Source of the DNA: Pyrrhosoma nymphula
Taxonomy: Eukaryota; Arthropoda; Insecta; Odonata; Coenagrionidae
Assembly: GCA_963573305.1 (NCBI GenBank)
Contig: OY754329.1
Coordinates: 131,551,422 to 131,615,421, forward strand
DNA length: 64,000 nucleotides
Direction: 5' to 3'
Under the pieces are notes generated by a model. It saw nothing but the letters and a program-made list of their open reading frames with translations. It had not been told where the DNA came from and ran no database searches. The translations under genes and the position numbers were made by a program. Below are positions 1 through 12,390 of the stretch, one piece after another. Each line of letters opens with the position of its first letter. The stretch's first letter is position 1.

Positions 1-2622
1 AATGAATATCTATCACTTCCACGAAGTTAAGCCTGAAACAATCAAATTTATAAATCGTTAATGCTGGCCATGAGGCAAAGCCCCACAAACATGCACAATA
101 CTACAGATTGCTCACAATGGTGAAGGACCGTTAATATATATGTATTTTGCAAATACACAAATGGACAGATACTCAAGACTTATGTAGAAAACATGGGCGG
201 CGTGCTGTTAGTACTAGGTAACAGATAAAGATTCCAGTATTAGGGAGTACTACTACTACTAAGAGCTACACTACCTATCGACAAACCTAGATAAAAGTCT
301 CATTGTCCGCTGTTATGGTCCCTTATAATTCGTGGGAAAAATGACATTTTAAATCTGTCCGTTCTGCAGTCTAGTTCCCTAATTTTATTCTCATGATCTG
401 ATCTAACGTAGTATGTCGGATTTCATAAAATATTATCAACGTCGTCAGAGAATAGACCGGTTTGGAACTTACATAATAGATTGAGTCTAAATTTTAATCG
501 ACGGTCTGTAAGCGTTTCCCATCCCAGATGCTGCAAAAGGTCAGTAACACTGGTCAGTAACGTATCTTTCCGATCTTCGCTGCACGCGTTCTAACTCAGT
601 TTCCAAGCCTATCTCATAAGGATCCCAAATACTGGCAGCATATTCCAAGTAAGATCTAACGAGGGAGAAGTAGCCGATTTCCCTAACTTTATCGTCGTAC
701 TTGCCTAGTACTCTTTTAACAAGTCCCAATTTCGATTAGCTTGACCGGTAATTTCTCGAATTTGTTTACTCTCGAATTTGTTTTTTTTACATCATTAGTC
801 AGTTTAACTCCGAGATATTGAAACGATTCTACAGTATCTAATTTGCTACTGTTTATGCAATAGCTGTTTCAAGGAGCGTTTTTCCGTATCCAAAAATTCA
901 TAACATCGAAGTTTTTCAGGTTTAATTCTAGCTGCCACGCATCGCACCACTCCTGCATTGCCTCGAGGTCCTTAGTTAGCGCTAGCTTATCATTAAGGCT
1001 TCGGATTTCTCTATACACCACTACGTCGTCTGCAAATAATCTAAGCTTACTGTCAACTGTTTCACCGATATCGTTTATGTACAAAAGGAAAAAAGTGGGC
1101 CTATGACACTTCCCTGTGGGACACCTGATGTGACTTTTACTTCATTAGACATAGCGCAGTCTAATACAACTCTTTTCACGCGATTGCTTAAGAATTCTCT
1201 AATCCAGGAAATTACGTCGTCGTCTAACCCGTAGGATTTTAATTTCATGAGTAGCTTACTGTGGGAAACTTTATCAAATTCCTTTTTAAAGTCAAGAAAA
1301 ATTGCATCAACTGGAACTTTTTCACCCGAGCCTAAAATATCGTGGGCAAAAAGTGCTAATTGAGTTGCGCAAGATCTCCCCTTTCTGAATCCGTGTTGCG
1401 TTTTTGTTAACAAGTTCTGCATATCGAGGTGTCTCATAACTGAACTTACAATTATATGTTCAAGGACTTTGCAAGAGATAGATGTGAGAGATATCGGTTT
1501 GTAGTTCGATGGCTGTTCCTTATCACCGCTTTTGAATATGGGAGTGACATTTGCAATTTTCCAGTCCATGGGTACTTTGCGTTCGTTGACGGATTTACTA
1601 AATATATTCTGCAAGTAGGGTGCTATTTCACAAGCTAATTCTCTATACACGCGGGCAGGAATTTCTTCAGAACCTGGGGATTTATTTGGACTTAAAGATT
1701 TTAACAAGTTTTCTATTCCGTGAGTGCAAATATCGATAGGCGGCATCATTTGCTGGAAGTGATCATTTACCTTTACGGATGAAATCTGTGATGACTTGGT
1801 GAACACACTTTGAAAGTCGGAATTTAATAAGATGGCTTTGTTCGAACTGCTTGTTAATAATTTGCCCTTTTCGTTTCGTAGTGGAATAACTGTTGCAATT
1901 GCCTTGAACTTCCCTTACGTATGACCAAAATGCTTTTGGGTTATCCTGTAACTGTTCTACTAATGTTTTTTTATTTTAAAATCCATGAATGGATTCCGAA
2001 ATGCTTCCTATGTAGTGGCTTTAGACACTTTGTATTTTTCAATTATTATATTTCGATCTCCAGTGGACAAATCTCTACGGAGTCTTTTCATCTTGGCGTG
2101 CCATACTCTCTGACGTCTTAACGATTTTCTCACTTCTGCATTGTACCATCTTGGTTCGCTGCCCTCTTTTTTTACACTACTTGGAATATATTTTCTGATC
2201 CCCGAATGTACGATCGAAAGAAAAGCTTTCCAACTACCCTCCGTGTCTAGCTTTACGCTTGATTCTTGGAAGTCTGGAAGACAAGTTTTTAGATGAATCT
2301 TGAACGCATTGAAATCGGTTTTTCTAAAAATGTAGAACTTTCTTCTTTGTTGAAAACTTTTATTGATATTCAAAGAGAAATTTGCGGTAACTACTCTATG
2401 GTCACTAATGCCCACAACAGTGTTTACCTTAATTACTTGTTCCGGTATATTTGTTGCCAATAAATCAAGAATGTTGTCCCATCTGTTAGACGTCGAAGCT
2501 ATCTGATGTATGGGATTTGATAAGAACGTGTACAGCAGGGACTCGCATATATCTTTGTCTCTTCCCCCTGATATGTAACTGTAGGTCCTCCAATCTATAG
2601 AGGACGTATTGAAATCATTTTA
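1..2622 (-). mobile_element. CR1/L2-group (Jockey superfamily) LINE, 5'-truncated, 3' end beyond the window
   Basis: Read on the minus strand this is a non-LTR retrotransposon. From about 2622 down it encodes the C-terminal half of an APE-type endonuclease, then a reverse transcriptase, then a 3' UTR that runs off the left edge. The 5' end stops at an NDFN version of the GDFN endonuclease motif, so more than half of the endonuclease and any ORF1 are missing, as expected from incomplete reverse transcription. The 3' UTR (about 1-480) aligns base for base with a second copy at 22.5-23.3 kb on the + strand. Both keep a stem-loop (GTGAGGCTTCGCCTC in the other copy, near 70-90 here) and a TACTACTACTA stretch. 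Clade placement is by motif style (GVPQGSVIGPLF, LFADD), not by phylogeny. Confidence 0.9.
541..2622 (-). pseudogene. LINE ORF2 remnant: endonuclease C-terminus plus reverse transcriptase
   Basis: The polyprotein is split by frameshifts into at least four open pieces. Piece 1 (2622 to 2008) has NDFNTSSIDW, then SNRWDNILDLLAT, then the catalytic SDH triad in VVGISDHRVV. Piece 2 (1806 to 1075) holds the RT fingers and palm: DWKIANVTPIFKSGD, HGFRKGRS, motif A FLDFKKEFDKV, and motif B SGVPQGSVIGPLF. The frame is lost inside the segment that normally reads PLLFLLYINDI. Piece 3 (1084 to 869) starts YINDIGE and carries the catalytic LFADDVVVY box. Piece 4 (about 729 to 541) is the conserved C-terminal region around YLEYAASIWDPY. 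The catalytic residues survive, so decay is recent to moderate, but no functional protein can be made. Confidence 0.88.
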
Positions 2623-3120
2623 AACTATGCCACAGACACAAAAGTTTACCATAACCATACCTATAGATTCGGAAAGGAAATATTGCCACGAACTTCTTGA
2701 CTCTTCGCGCAAATTATGAAAAAAATATGAGCGGGTAAATTATGAATGAATCGAATAATTTCATATGAGCAAATAAAACCAAATTTTTTGACTCGTCATA
2801 TTTTATAAGTACGTAACATAATATGAGAAAAACGCGAATAAAGTGTGACTTGTAAAATAAATTGCAATATCAGAGCAGTGCTTCGGGCTCACTATTACTG
2901 ATTCAACTCATTCCCAAGATAAACCGAAATAAAGAGGTAAATCGTATTGGCACAGTGAATAACAAACGATGTCCTCTAACTGTGAGTGGGGTAGTTTTGA
3001 CGAATCCGCTTAAATCGTGACATCCGCCAATCAAAATCATCAAAAACGAGAAACAATTTGAGAAAGGGTGAAAAATTTTCATAATGACATGTTTATCTCG
3101 AATGAGACCCGGCAGCGGAG
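2623..3120. other. AT-rich spacer, nothing recognised
   Basis: Begins where similarity to the LINE ends. No open frame with recognisable content, no repeat or RNA gene seen. Confidence 0.5.
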
Positions 3121-4020
3121 AACGTTTCGCTTCGGTGTTGGGCTATGCAGGAAGGTAAAAGGCCAAAGGCGGCCGGGAGGGTGCCAAATGTTTGCCAACA
3201 ATCCGACAATCTCCTCCACCTCCTAAATGGAAATAACGGAGTGTTTTATCCTTCACTCAAAGAGGAATGTCTGTTTCGCCATCATCGGAACGCTCTTCGG
3301 GAAAGAATGCGCTGTTTGCTCATATTCGCCGCTAAATTCCGATTCGCGCCGCGCCAATGCCATCATTTGGGCGAGCATCACGCAACGCAAGGATGATGAT
3401 GGCTCGTCTGCTACGTTAGACAGAAACGGGTTGAAGACGGCTATCCCCCTATTTGGATACGACCAGCCAAGCGACGAAATTGCATCGCGTGGAGTTCAGA
3501 TTCGCCGCGATAAAGACTTGCCAGCATCTCACCGACGCGCTCCTCACTGGCTCTTTTAACCGAGCCACGACCTCCTCGTGGACCCGCGAGCGCTAAAGCG
3601 AGACCTCTTGACACGCCGCCGCGATGACTGGGTAATCCATCCGCCTTTTCACATCCCCCTTCCCCTTGAAATCCCTCGACCTCTCTCTCCTTGCAGCTGG
3701 AGGAAGAAGTCTCTCCCTCTCTCTAAAACTGCGTCATCCTCCTCCCCTTGTTGGCTTTTCCCCAATACCCCGCGAGCAAGTTTTCTGTCGGGAACGTTCA
3801 ACCCGGACAGCACAACAGGACGTCTCTTCTCCCGGGCTGGAGAAACCCCTCCGCCCATGCGTTTTCGCCCAAAATTGTCTAATCGCTAACGGAGAATTTC
3901 ATCCCACACGCACCGAGAAAATGAGGAATTTATTCGCGAGAGCCGTTCGTTCCTTTCCATATATGCGTTACCTCCCTCCCTACTTGGTTCCGTATCCTTG
4001 GTGCGGTTGAAGGACGCGTG
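3121..4020. other. GC/CpG-richer block without a supportable gene
   Basis: Base composition rises sharply against the AT-rich surroundings, with many CpG dinucleotides and long C/T runs (3650-3770). Several frames stay open by composition alone (for example 3227-3559 +, 3666-4010 +, 3649-3858 -), but the translations are low-complexity Pro/Ser/Arg mixes with no domain. It could be a promoter or 5' UTR block of an unseen gene, or a GC-rich island with no transcript. Confidence 0.4.
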
Positions 4021-5450
4021 TGGGAAAAAATTATGATAATACTCAGGAGTGTCACCAATGACAGTTATACAGAGGGACCTACATAATATGTAAAATTGCT
4101 CACACAACGCTTTGACTATTGGGAGCTAATTCCTAGGTTTCTGTTCCAGTTAATATGCAGAAATCTACGCCACATTCGGGACATAAAAAAACGTAGTACT
4201 CATTGAAAATAGTTTATACCCTAGAACAAATAGAATATGTATGGTTATTCAGAGAAATGTATGCATAGAATTAAAGTTAAAATGCAATTATTATCCAAAA
4301 TCATGGCCAACGATAATTTTTATGACAGTATATTATTCTAATGTGGTTTAAGAACTAATTTATTAAAAAAGCCAATTTTAAAATAATGGATAACGGGAAA
4401 AAATCTGAATTTGATATTAATCTGACACCGCAGTATACGAGGTGCTAAAAATTCAGGCTCACTTTAAAAATTGGGACATGATAGTTGGCATGAGATAAGA
4501 AGTCTGATATGAGGCTCAATCAATGTTAGGTCGAAATCCGATGCATGGGTAAGTCTGAATTAATCAGTGGAATGATGATACCGATCTTTATTACAGAATG
4601 ATACAGAAAACTCGTTAACATCAAAAGCATTCTTACTTCTAGAATCGTATTTAATGATGACATAGGCCGTGAACAGTTCGAAAGGCCATTAACGAAACCA
4701 GCGGACAAGCAGACTAATGAGATCTTCACATTAACTCGTTCCTATGCAAACTTCACCTCACTTAGCCCAATCACTTGGTAGCTCTCTCAGCCATTAGTGT
4801 ATCACCACTGGTGAGCATCGTATGGAATGAAAGGGATCACTAGTCCGTGCGCCTTATGCATGATGACATTACCTTATAATAGTAATAGCAACCAATAAGA
4901 GAGTATGCAAACTATCGTAAAAACCTATGGGATTAAGAATGTCTTGATGCATATTACAAATAATTTTTTTAATGAAAGCAAAAAATGGTTTTATCTAATG
5001 TTTTCTCAAATATTTTTGCCAGTTTACAACATATTTCGCTCGTTTTATTCATACTTCTACACTAAAAACATTAATGAAAAACTACCAACTCCGAAAGTAC
5101 ATTGTAATTCACCAACTTAAACTTAAAGATTGGGCTTTATGAATGAGTTTTTCCTACGAGTCATGTAAATTTCTCTGTAGCCGCTTCAAAATGTGATAAC
5201 TTTTCCCTTAGTAATACCTTCAGTTTTACGCAATACGTGCGAGCTTTATCCAACTGCAACGAAAGTATTACCAGAAATAGGGTCGGTTTACAAATTATGT
5301 AAACACGTGATCGAGTGAAATTGAGCCCATTGTTTTTGTGAGCTATTGTAAGAGATTTGTGTGAGATTGAACCCATATTTATAAGTAGCTTAGCGATAGG
5401 GTTTGTTTGATAGTGGTGGTAAGGTGCATGTCATGAAGCAAAACGGCCTC
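4021..5450. other. AT-rich intergenic stretch, nothing recognised
   Basis: No domain-bearing frame, tRNA-like fold or repeat recognised. Short open frames at 4526-4729 (-), 4905-5120 (+) and 5161-5376 (-) have no recognisable motif. Confidence 0.5.
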
Positions 5451-5545
5451 TAGAATAGAATAGAATAGAATTTTTATTTCAATCTATTATTACAAAAACA
5501 GTAATTGGGTAACCCCTAAGGAATACACCTGTATTGGGGGTAATA
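5451..5545 (-). mobile_element. 3' tail of a retroposon with a (TTCTA)n end
   Basis: On the minus strand the segment runs through AT-rich 3' UTR-like sequence, an AATAAA signal (complement of 5474-5479) and then four TTCTA repeats (5451-5470). This arrangement is typical of the 3' end of LINEs or SINEs that end in a short tandem repeat. No coding part remains, so the family is not identified. Confidence 0.5.
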
Positions 5546-6090
5546 TCATGTTATCCATTCAAAACTGCTAACAAAATATTGAAGCTCTACCTGTTGAAGA
5601 AGGTAATAGAAGGAAGAATGATGAGTAATCACGGAAGAGGAAGCTGAGATAGGAATGTTGAACCACAACCCGAGGCAGAAGGTATAACGAGGTTAAGGTG
5701 GACTGTATACAAGGCGAATCCATTGTAAAGTGTAAGTATAAAAGATTTCAGGATGACTGTGAAATGCGAAGGCATGTGAGGTATTTATCAAAAATCTACG
5801 AAACAACTGGTAAATACCTAATGGCAATAACGGCCTTAACGCTGAAAACGAGCGAATAGAAAAGTTTACAATATCAGGTGGCATTCATAATAATTGGTGG
5901 AATCTGTCAAGCTAAGGGCTAACAAAAGTCATTTCCACTGATATCATGGGCAAAACTCAACAAAATCGATTTCCTCTATGGATTGAATTCCGGGAAAGCA
6001 CTCTACAATGATTAAAGTTAAAAACACAGTAAAAAAAACAAAGCGAGAGATAAGTGAAGATTCACGGCCAATATCTCTTCGAGGCAGCAG
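5546..6090. other. Spacer, nothing recognised
   Basis: AT-rich with no supported feature. The minus frame 5693-5884 has no recognisable motif. Confidence 0.45.
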
Positions 6091-6101
6091 CAGTCTAAAG
6101 C

Positions 6102-6305
6102 TATAAAAGCACATCCCCGCGAGCGAGAACCACCGTCGGTTTTCAACTCTCGGCTTGCTACCGATGGGCGACCGTTATCCACCGTAGGAATCAATCGCGC
6201 TTAAAGGAAGCGAAGTGCACGAAGACTACGTGGATTGAAAACAGTGACGAGGAGCAGCTCAACTACTCATCGTCACCTGTGCTAACCACGAAACGGCGAC
6301 GGCCG
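6102..6305 (+). promoter_or_regulatory. Candidate TATA promoter and non-coding first exon
   Basis: A TATAAAAG box lies at 6102-6109. About 35 bp downstream a TCGGT initiator-like site (6136-6140) follows, the spacing used by insect TATA promoters. The following sequence is CpG-rich and has only a very short reading frame (ATG near 6165, stop after six codons). A GTAAGG donor-like site occurs at about 6306. This would make a 5' UTR exon of roughly 170 bases, but I could not find a downstream coding exon on the + strand, so it remains a candidate only. Confidence 0.3.
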
Positions 6306-8500
6306 TAAGGAAGAAGAGAAGACGAGGGCTCCCATCGAGAGGAGGGTCGGCGTAAAAACCAGACGCCAGGTGCTCAGAGCACCCCCAGTCAAGCCGGGGG
6401 GAGGGGAGGAAGGGCACCACCCTCTCTATCTCCGACGTTGCGCTCTGGGTGCCACAGGGGTCCCCCCACTTGTGTGTGTTGTTGGCTTCACCCTTGTAAT
6501 CGTCACGCAAAGCGAAGCCGGACCACCGCCCCACAACAAAACCGGAAGACGACGTGTTAGTATGATTCGACTGGTCTCGGGCGTGGGGGTTGGTGGACGT
6601 TCACACCGCCCACTTTACGTTGGAGCCCCCGTGGCCGAATATTTTGTTCCCTTAGGGAATGCGATCAAGTTTCCACCGTGGGTGTCTGGAGATCACTCTA
6701 TAAGGCCCTATAACGGTTCGGTCACATCAAAACGGGAATGGGGAGAAAATTTTTTCTCAAAAGAAAATAATAAAAAAGGAAACTTAAGGTGTAGAGTTCT
6801 ATGAATGCATTATACCTTTGCAGGCCACCTTAGGGCAAGGTTAACTCGGCTGGATGGTTTAAATGTCGTGAAAAACGGCGCCTTTGCCTGAATTCACAAG
6901 AGTAAAATATTTTTTCTGTCTTCCACTACATTAGAAATATTAAAATTGACTGTATTTTTGCATCTAACTTCACTATAACATGCCATTCACCGCAAGCAAG
7001 GTGGTACTCATCGAGTACGTAACGCGCACCAGGTCACGTTTTACTTTAATGTGGAAAGAAAAATAAATTATTTCCTCATAGGGATAAAATAGACAATTAA
7101 AGGTGCACTAGAGAATAAATTGAAACAAATGCCGTCAATCTTTTCTATTATATGTAAAACTCTCATGCATAAATATTCATTGCACTTATTTTTCAATGGA
7201 TTTTAAATGTTCAATTAGACGCCATACGCCAACATCAAGGAATGTATTTAACTTCAATACGAAACTTGAGGGAGAAATTCTGAAAGAATTTTTGGCCATA
7301 CACGCAGACTACCGAAGAATAAGCGCAAAATCTAATTTTGCTAAACTATGTAATCTAAATCAATCTAAGGCTAGTGCTCTGACAATTAACATAAAAATCC
7401 TCTTGGCCATTAACTACTAAAATTTGTAATGGCTCTACTGCTCCATCAATATAATGTATAAATTTACTCTCACACGAAGGTTACTTTTTTTAGCAATCTA
7501 CCGATTAAGGTAGGTTTAAAAGGAATTTAGTGAAGATTCTCAAGACGTATTTGTTAATGGTCCTGCATACCTAAACCATTACGTGATTGAAATATTTGTT
7601 GAATTTAATCTATAACTATTTCAAAGCTGCAACTAACAGATTCACTTTTTAAAAATGAACATAAAATACATCGGAAAAAATCCCTAAGAGCACGAAAATT
7701 TCACCTAAGCGCATTATAAAAATTGACCTTCCACCCGCATCGAAGTAATAAATTCAGAAAATAATCCGCGAATGAGGCCACCGTGAAAGAATTACATGCG
7801 TAGCAGTTTTGGGTTTGCTATGAAACAATAGTGAACCCGATTACTAAAAAATGTAATTATTTTAAATGTGTAGCACTAACTATTGAAGGCTATTCATGAG
7901 GCAACTCCATTCATATGTAATTGACCTGTTCCCAACAGCACACAGGACGTTATTGATGCACATTCCTAGGGATTTCTTATGGGGATTCATCTGTTTCCTT
8001 TCAATCAGTACGACTGGAAGTTTGTTTACGAATATATTCTTGATAACACAAAGATCACAGACAATGGTATCCATAGTGTTGCGATATGATAGCCATCGCA
8101 TGCATTGCTACGAACAGTATAAATATCAAATGAACAGGTGTGTATTTTGAAATGATGTACGATATTCATGCAAAGTGACTAACTTCAACAAACAAGGGAG
8201 AAATTACACCCTAATGAGTTGCTAAGTTGTATTCCCTGAATAACATTTGCAAGACTTATATGGCGCTAAGGAAGAGCGAAAACCTATGACAAAGGTTTGA
8301 AATTCTTTAATTAGGTTAATTATATTGTATTCCGAGTTTTTTAAGTCTAAAAACACATGGATTCAACTGAGAAAAGTTTTCAGCGGACCGTAAAACAAAA
8401 ATGTGGCAATAAATTTACGGGATTAATGACATTAAATTCAATTTTAAGCTCTTAATGGGACTTAATAAAGAATTATAAGTGGGTTAAAAAAAGAGCTTCA
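6306..8500. other. Intergenic or intronic DNA without identified genes
   Basis: 6310-6720 is GC-richer with a long chance-open frame on both strands (6370-6804 + and 6259-6534 -), neither with a domain. 6900-8500 is AT-rich. The remaining exons of the - strand secreted-protein gene that starts at 8.65 kb should lie here or further left, but no exon could be recognised. Confidence 0.4.
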
Positions 8501-8537
8501 AGTTTGATAGACAGGAAAACACTGAAAGAGCACTCAC

Positions 8538-8646
8538 CCTTGACGGCGGACGAGAAACAGACCAAAACGCACAACAACGAGATACCGATGACACTCCAGG
8601 ACATCTTGAGATCTTTCTTGGTCGCACAGTTCCTCACTAGTCTCAT
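8538..8646 (-). CDS. First coding exon of a secreted protein (signal peptide), gene incomplete
   Basis: An ATG at 8646 and a second in-frame ATG at 8604 open a frame ending at a strong splice donor: exon ends at 8538 (phase 1), followed by GTGAGTGC. From the inner ATG the product begins MSWSVIGISLLCVLVCFSS-AVKG, a textbook signal peptide: short polar N-region, 13-15 residue hydrophobic core, small residues before the likely cleavage site. The outer ATG would add 14 basic residues and a less typical leader, so the inner start or a long n-region are both possible. A TATA box lies about 125 bp upstream, giving a compact promoter-5' UTR-leader unit like those of insect cuticle and other secreted-protein genes. 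The mature protein is unknown because exon 2 was not found. Confidence 0.6.
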
Positions 8647-8763
8647 TTTTGCAAAGAGTATATTTTCTACAACCAATCGACTCTGCGCACCAACCGTTGG
8701 GTTAAGTTCCACCAGGCGCACTTCACTCCGAAACTCCCTCCAAAAGGTATAACTCCCTCTCGT

Positions 8764-8771
8764 CTTTTATA
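8764..8771 (-). promoter_or_regulatory. TATA box of the 8.6-kb secreted-protein gene
   Basis: TATAAAAG on the minus strand. Transcription would start near 8735-8742, leaving a 5' UTR of about 90-100 bases before the first ATG at 8646. The agreement of TATA, leader length, ATG, signal peptide and donor makes this the best promoter call in the window. Confidence 0.6.
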
Positions 8772-9035
8772 TGCGATTCTCCCCGATTTATACGGTATCC
8801 GTCGAACAAATTAAAAGTGTAAGAGACTTTCCCCGACCCCCTCAAGGAATTATTGCCGGCGTACTAACACCAGGGACTCCCTCTGGTGGTTCTTGCGGCC
8901 GTTAAAGTCACCTCGACCGTTGAAGTCTCCACAAGACAAGCCCTCCTTTAAGGGTTGAACGTCCGCACGGTTTCCGTCAACAGATGAGACTGAAGGAAAG
9001 GCGGCCTACAGAGAGAGAGGCCGGAGGAAGCCATG
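8772..9035. other. Spacer upstream of the secreted-protein promoter
   Basis: Probable proximal upstream region of the minus-strand gene. No specific factor site is called. Confidence 0.4.
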
Positions 9036-9200
9036 CCCGCGGGGAAGGGGAAAAGGGTGGGGTAAGGGAGGTGGGGGGAGAGGGGGTAGTAGGGGGATGG
9101 GTTTGGCCGGTGGTGTGAGGTGGAGCGGTGAAAGGAAGAGGAGGGGGGAGAGGAACGAGGGCGAACGAGGGAGGAGGGGGACAGGTACGCCTTCCTCAAG
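9036..9200 (+). other. G-rich polypurine tract with G-quadruplex potential
   Basis: The + strand is nearly all purine for about 150 bases, with many GGGG and GGGGG runs separated by one to four bases (densest 9041-9095). Frames stay open here because of the composition (Gly/Arg/Glu on +, Pro/Ser on -), which explains the apparent long frames at 9097-9327 and 8948-9346. Confidence 0.6.
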
Positions 9201-12200
9201 AGAGGGGAAGGGCTACATTTTAACGTGGAGGGACGAAGAGGGCCTCTATACATTTTCGGAGTGCGAGGAATTTCTGGGAGCGGGGACGTCGCACTGTACC
9301 GAGAAACGATTGATGTTAGGCAATTAGAAAAAACCGTTGTTTGCATATATCTTATGCAAATTGCAGCTCCGAAAATGATTTGCCATCATAAACTTATTTG
9401 GTAGCCCTGAAACTCAAAATATTTCGCGGAAGACAACCGCTTAACCAAGGGATAATTATTACTTGAGTTACATGTTATCGACCTACAGTCAGTTTTCGGA
9501 GCAAAATAGGATAAAAATAAAGAAATTCTAAACTATTTCACAATTTTCAGAAAATAGACCCAACTGTAATGCAGGATAGGATATAAATTGTACGTAAAAT
9601 AATAGAAGGTATATTTTTCATACAGAGGTGTAATTTTCGGCGCACTATTATTTCCGTAAGACATCAAGGTCGTTATGCTCTGTATAGACCCACCGAGATT
9701 ATTTTAAGACGAGAGATGAGGTAATGTCAGATCATCACTGAAAATGAAATCTAAAAATTGGTGTTACCCGAGAATGAATAATATTTATAGGAATCGTAGC
9801 TGATTCCACACTCGTGTAATTCACTGCTATTCAGATAGGTTATTACCTTTAAGTTACCAAGCTCATTGGCTATGAAATTGAATAACACTGAAATTCCGCT
9901 GTTACTTATATAGATAATGTGTAATTTATTCCATGAATTATTATATCTTCTATTCATTTTCAATGTCCTCAACTGTCACTTGCTTATCCAGCATTTATAA
10001 TAATTTTTCTATCAACGTAGCCAATCAATTTGGAGTAGATACTTGTAAAGCATGTTATATACGATATAAATACATTATTAATACAGTAGTAAAACAGGAA
10101 ACACAAATACACATCTAAATTTCATCCAGTAAGCTTCAAATCAAACATACACTTATCATAATATAATTAAACGTGATTGCAACGCAAAATCTCTCTCAAA
10201 GTGACATTTGCAACCTGATAAGTTTGGAAGACAGTTTGAATAATATTTTAATCACATCATCTTCACTATAGATGGTGGTATTTGTCTAAGGCAATTTGAA
10301 GTGTGGTTAGTATAATACTGGAATGTTAAGCATGAATTTCCTTGAAGTATTGACCATTGGTTTATGAAGCCTAAAATTTAAGGTCAGAGTTATACATCTT
10401 AGCGAAATATCTATTATAAGTCAATAAATAAATGCTGACATCAGATATAGTCTAGTGATATTTTTTGTAAAATATTATGAGGTACTAAAAAATGAAGCAA
10501 AATTTATTTATCTTTTCCTAGCGTTCTCCGTGAGGTCAACCTCAACAAAGTTTAAAAACGCACCTAAAAATTGGCTTTATATAACGGATTCTCACATAAG
10601 ACCAGTGTTCAGGTAATGTGCGTCACTTGAAAATTCTCACATAAAGAGATATTTCTCATCCTTCAGGCAAAATCATACTCTTATTTAATGATGAGAACCT
10701 CTATTGAAAAATATGCAAATGGGAGAATACATTATGGAAAGTTACTTTTACACAACATAAGCCAATAAACACTCAATAATCAATGTCACGACGATGGCGC
10801 TACAGCCGTTCAAAAATATTTCATCTTCTTCAAAGCCACCATATTGTTAAATTATGTAATTGCATTTTTCCAAAGGTACAACGACGGTAAACAGTTGCAA
10901 AGTGTTTTTTTCATTTTACAAGCATGTATCATATCGCTAAAGTATGTGAAAGCAATTTTCCAATTACAGGCTAAAACCTCAACGTAAGACTACATTAATT
11001 TGAGAGCCAAAACACTTTCCATGCCTTTTGTATGATTTTACGCTGACATCAAATTGAATTATATACCTATATGAATTTCAGTCATAAACCTTTGCTCTGC
11101 TTCCACAACGATAACTGTTGCATTAATCTGCTCGAAAGCATGGTAGATACTAGAATGTTTGAATAGTGAAAACAGCGATTATGATTTGTAATATTAAAAA
11201 AAAATTAAGTTCTTTACACTGGGAACAATATTTTTGCCACTCCCATTCGGTACAAATAACAGATTATTTCTCCCAAAATCTCACCCCATGCAGTACTGAG
11301 GAGGGCTGGTCCCCATGCATACCGCCGCCCATTTACTTTCCTGTTTTATTAGTCCTTAACCGACTCAGTAACTTATCAGAAATTTAAATTTGAATCGGAA
11401 GAATTTTTATCTCATTTTGACATATTTCATAATACGTGTAATTTTTTTTCAGTTAAATTATATAGATGCCTTTTCTTCTCGACTACACAACCCAATATCA
11501 TATTACTATCTAGAAGTGTAATAAAAAAGTATACATAATAGCGGTAAGGTATCATAAAATTTCCTTACAGCATTTCCTGCTGCCTTCATCCGTTTAAATC
11601 TGTATTTGTTGGATCTGCCCAGTTTAACTCAGTCCATACACTTTGTATTGCGCTAATAATACTACCTTCACCCAACCCTAAGGCTGTTGAGGTATTATTA
11701 GGCAATAAATCGGGCTTGAATGGCTAACCCGATTGAGATTATTGGAAGCATATTTTGACGTAATTTTACGCTCTCTAATGCTTAAAAATATAGGTCAAAA
11801 ACCTAACTCGACTAAACTTCCGCTAGTTCCATAGGGAATGTGAGTCAGGCTTTGTTTCTTACAAACGACGAGGAAGGGATGAAGAAAATGACAATCACGT
11901 TTCTCAAAAACCAAGGTTTTCTTTGAAATGTGATTCTATTAGCATGTATGCACAATAAACATTATTAAATAAATAACAATAAATTTCGCACACAACTATA
12001 GTGAAGTAGTTAAAGAGTTCTCCTCTCCCACTAATCAGATATGCCTAAACAGTCATCCAAAGTACAAGAATTTAGGAGAAAAAAACACTTGGCACTAGAA
12101 ATAAAATACGACGCAACAAGAGAACCCGACATAAAGAAAAAAAGAAATAAATTAAAGTTATATCTATAAGTATAGCAAACATTATAAAATAAAAATACGT

Positions 12201-12390
12201 TTCTTTCACAGCAAGAGTGAAGTAGATATCGAAAATATATTTCGGGAAAGAGTAATTTAATCTAACAATTCTCCTCTTCCACCAATCAGATGCGCCAAAT
12301 AAATCTCCCAAAATCACAAGATCTGTGGACAGAAAAACAGTGGGCATAATAAAGAATACACGAAGACAGGAGACAGCCCAACGCAAAAAA
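9201..12390. other. AT-rich stretch, nothing recognised
   Basis: About 3.2 kb without domain-bearing frames, RNA genes or clear repeats. Two similar short passages (near 12010-12110 and 12250-12320), each reading about 'aattctcctcttccaccaatcagat', hint at a local duplication of about 250 bp. Confidence 0.45.

Noticed and set aside
3145..4010. Several 70-114 codon frames in the CpG-rich block
   Set aside because: Overlapping on both strands, low complexity, no recognisable motif.
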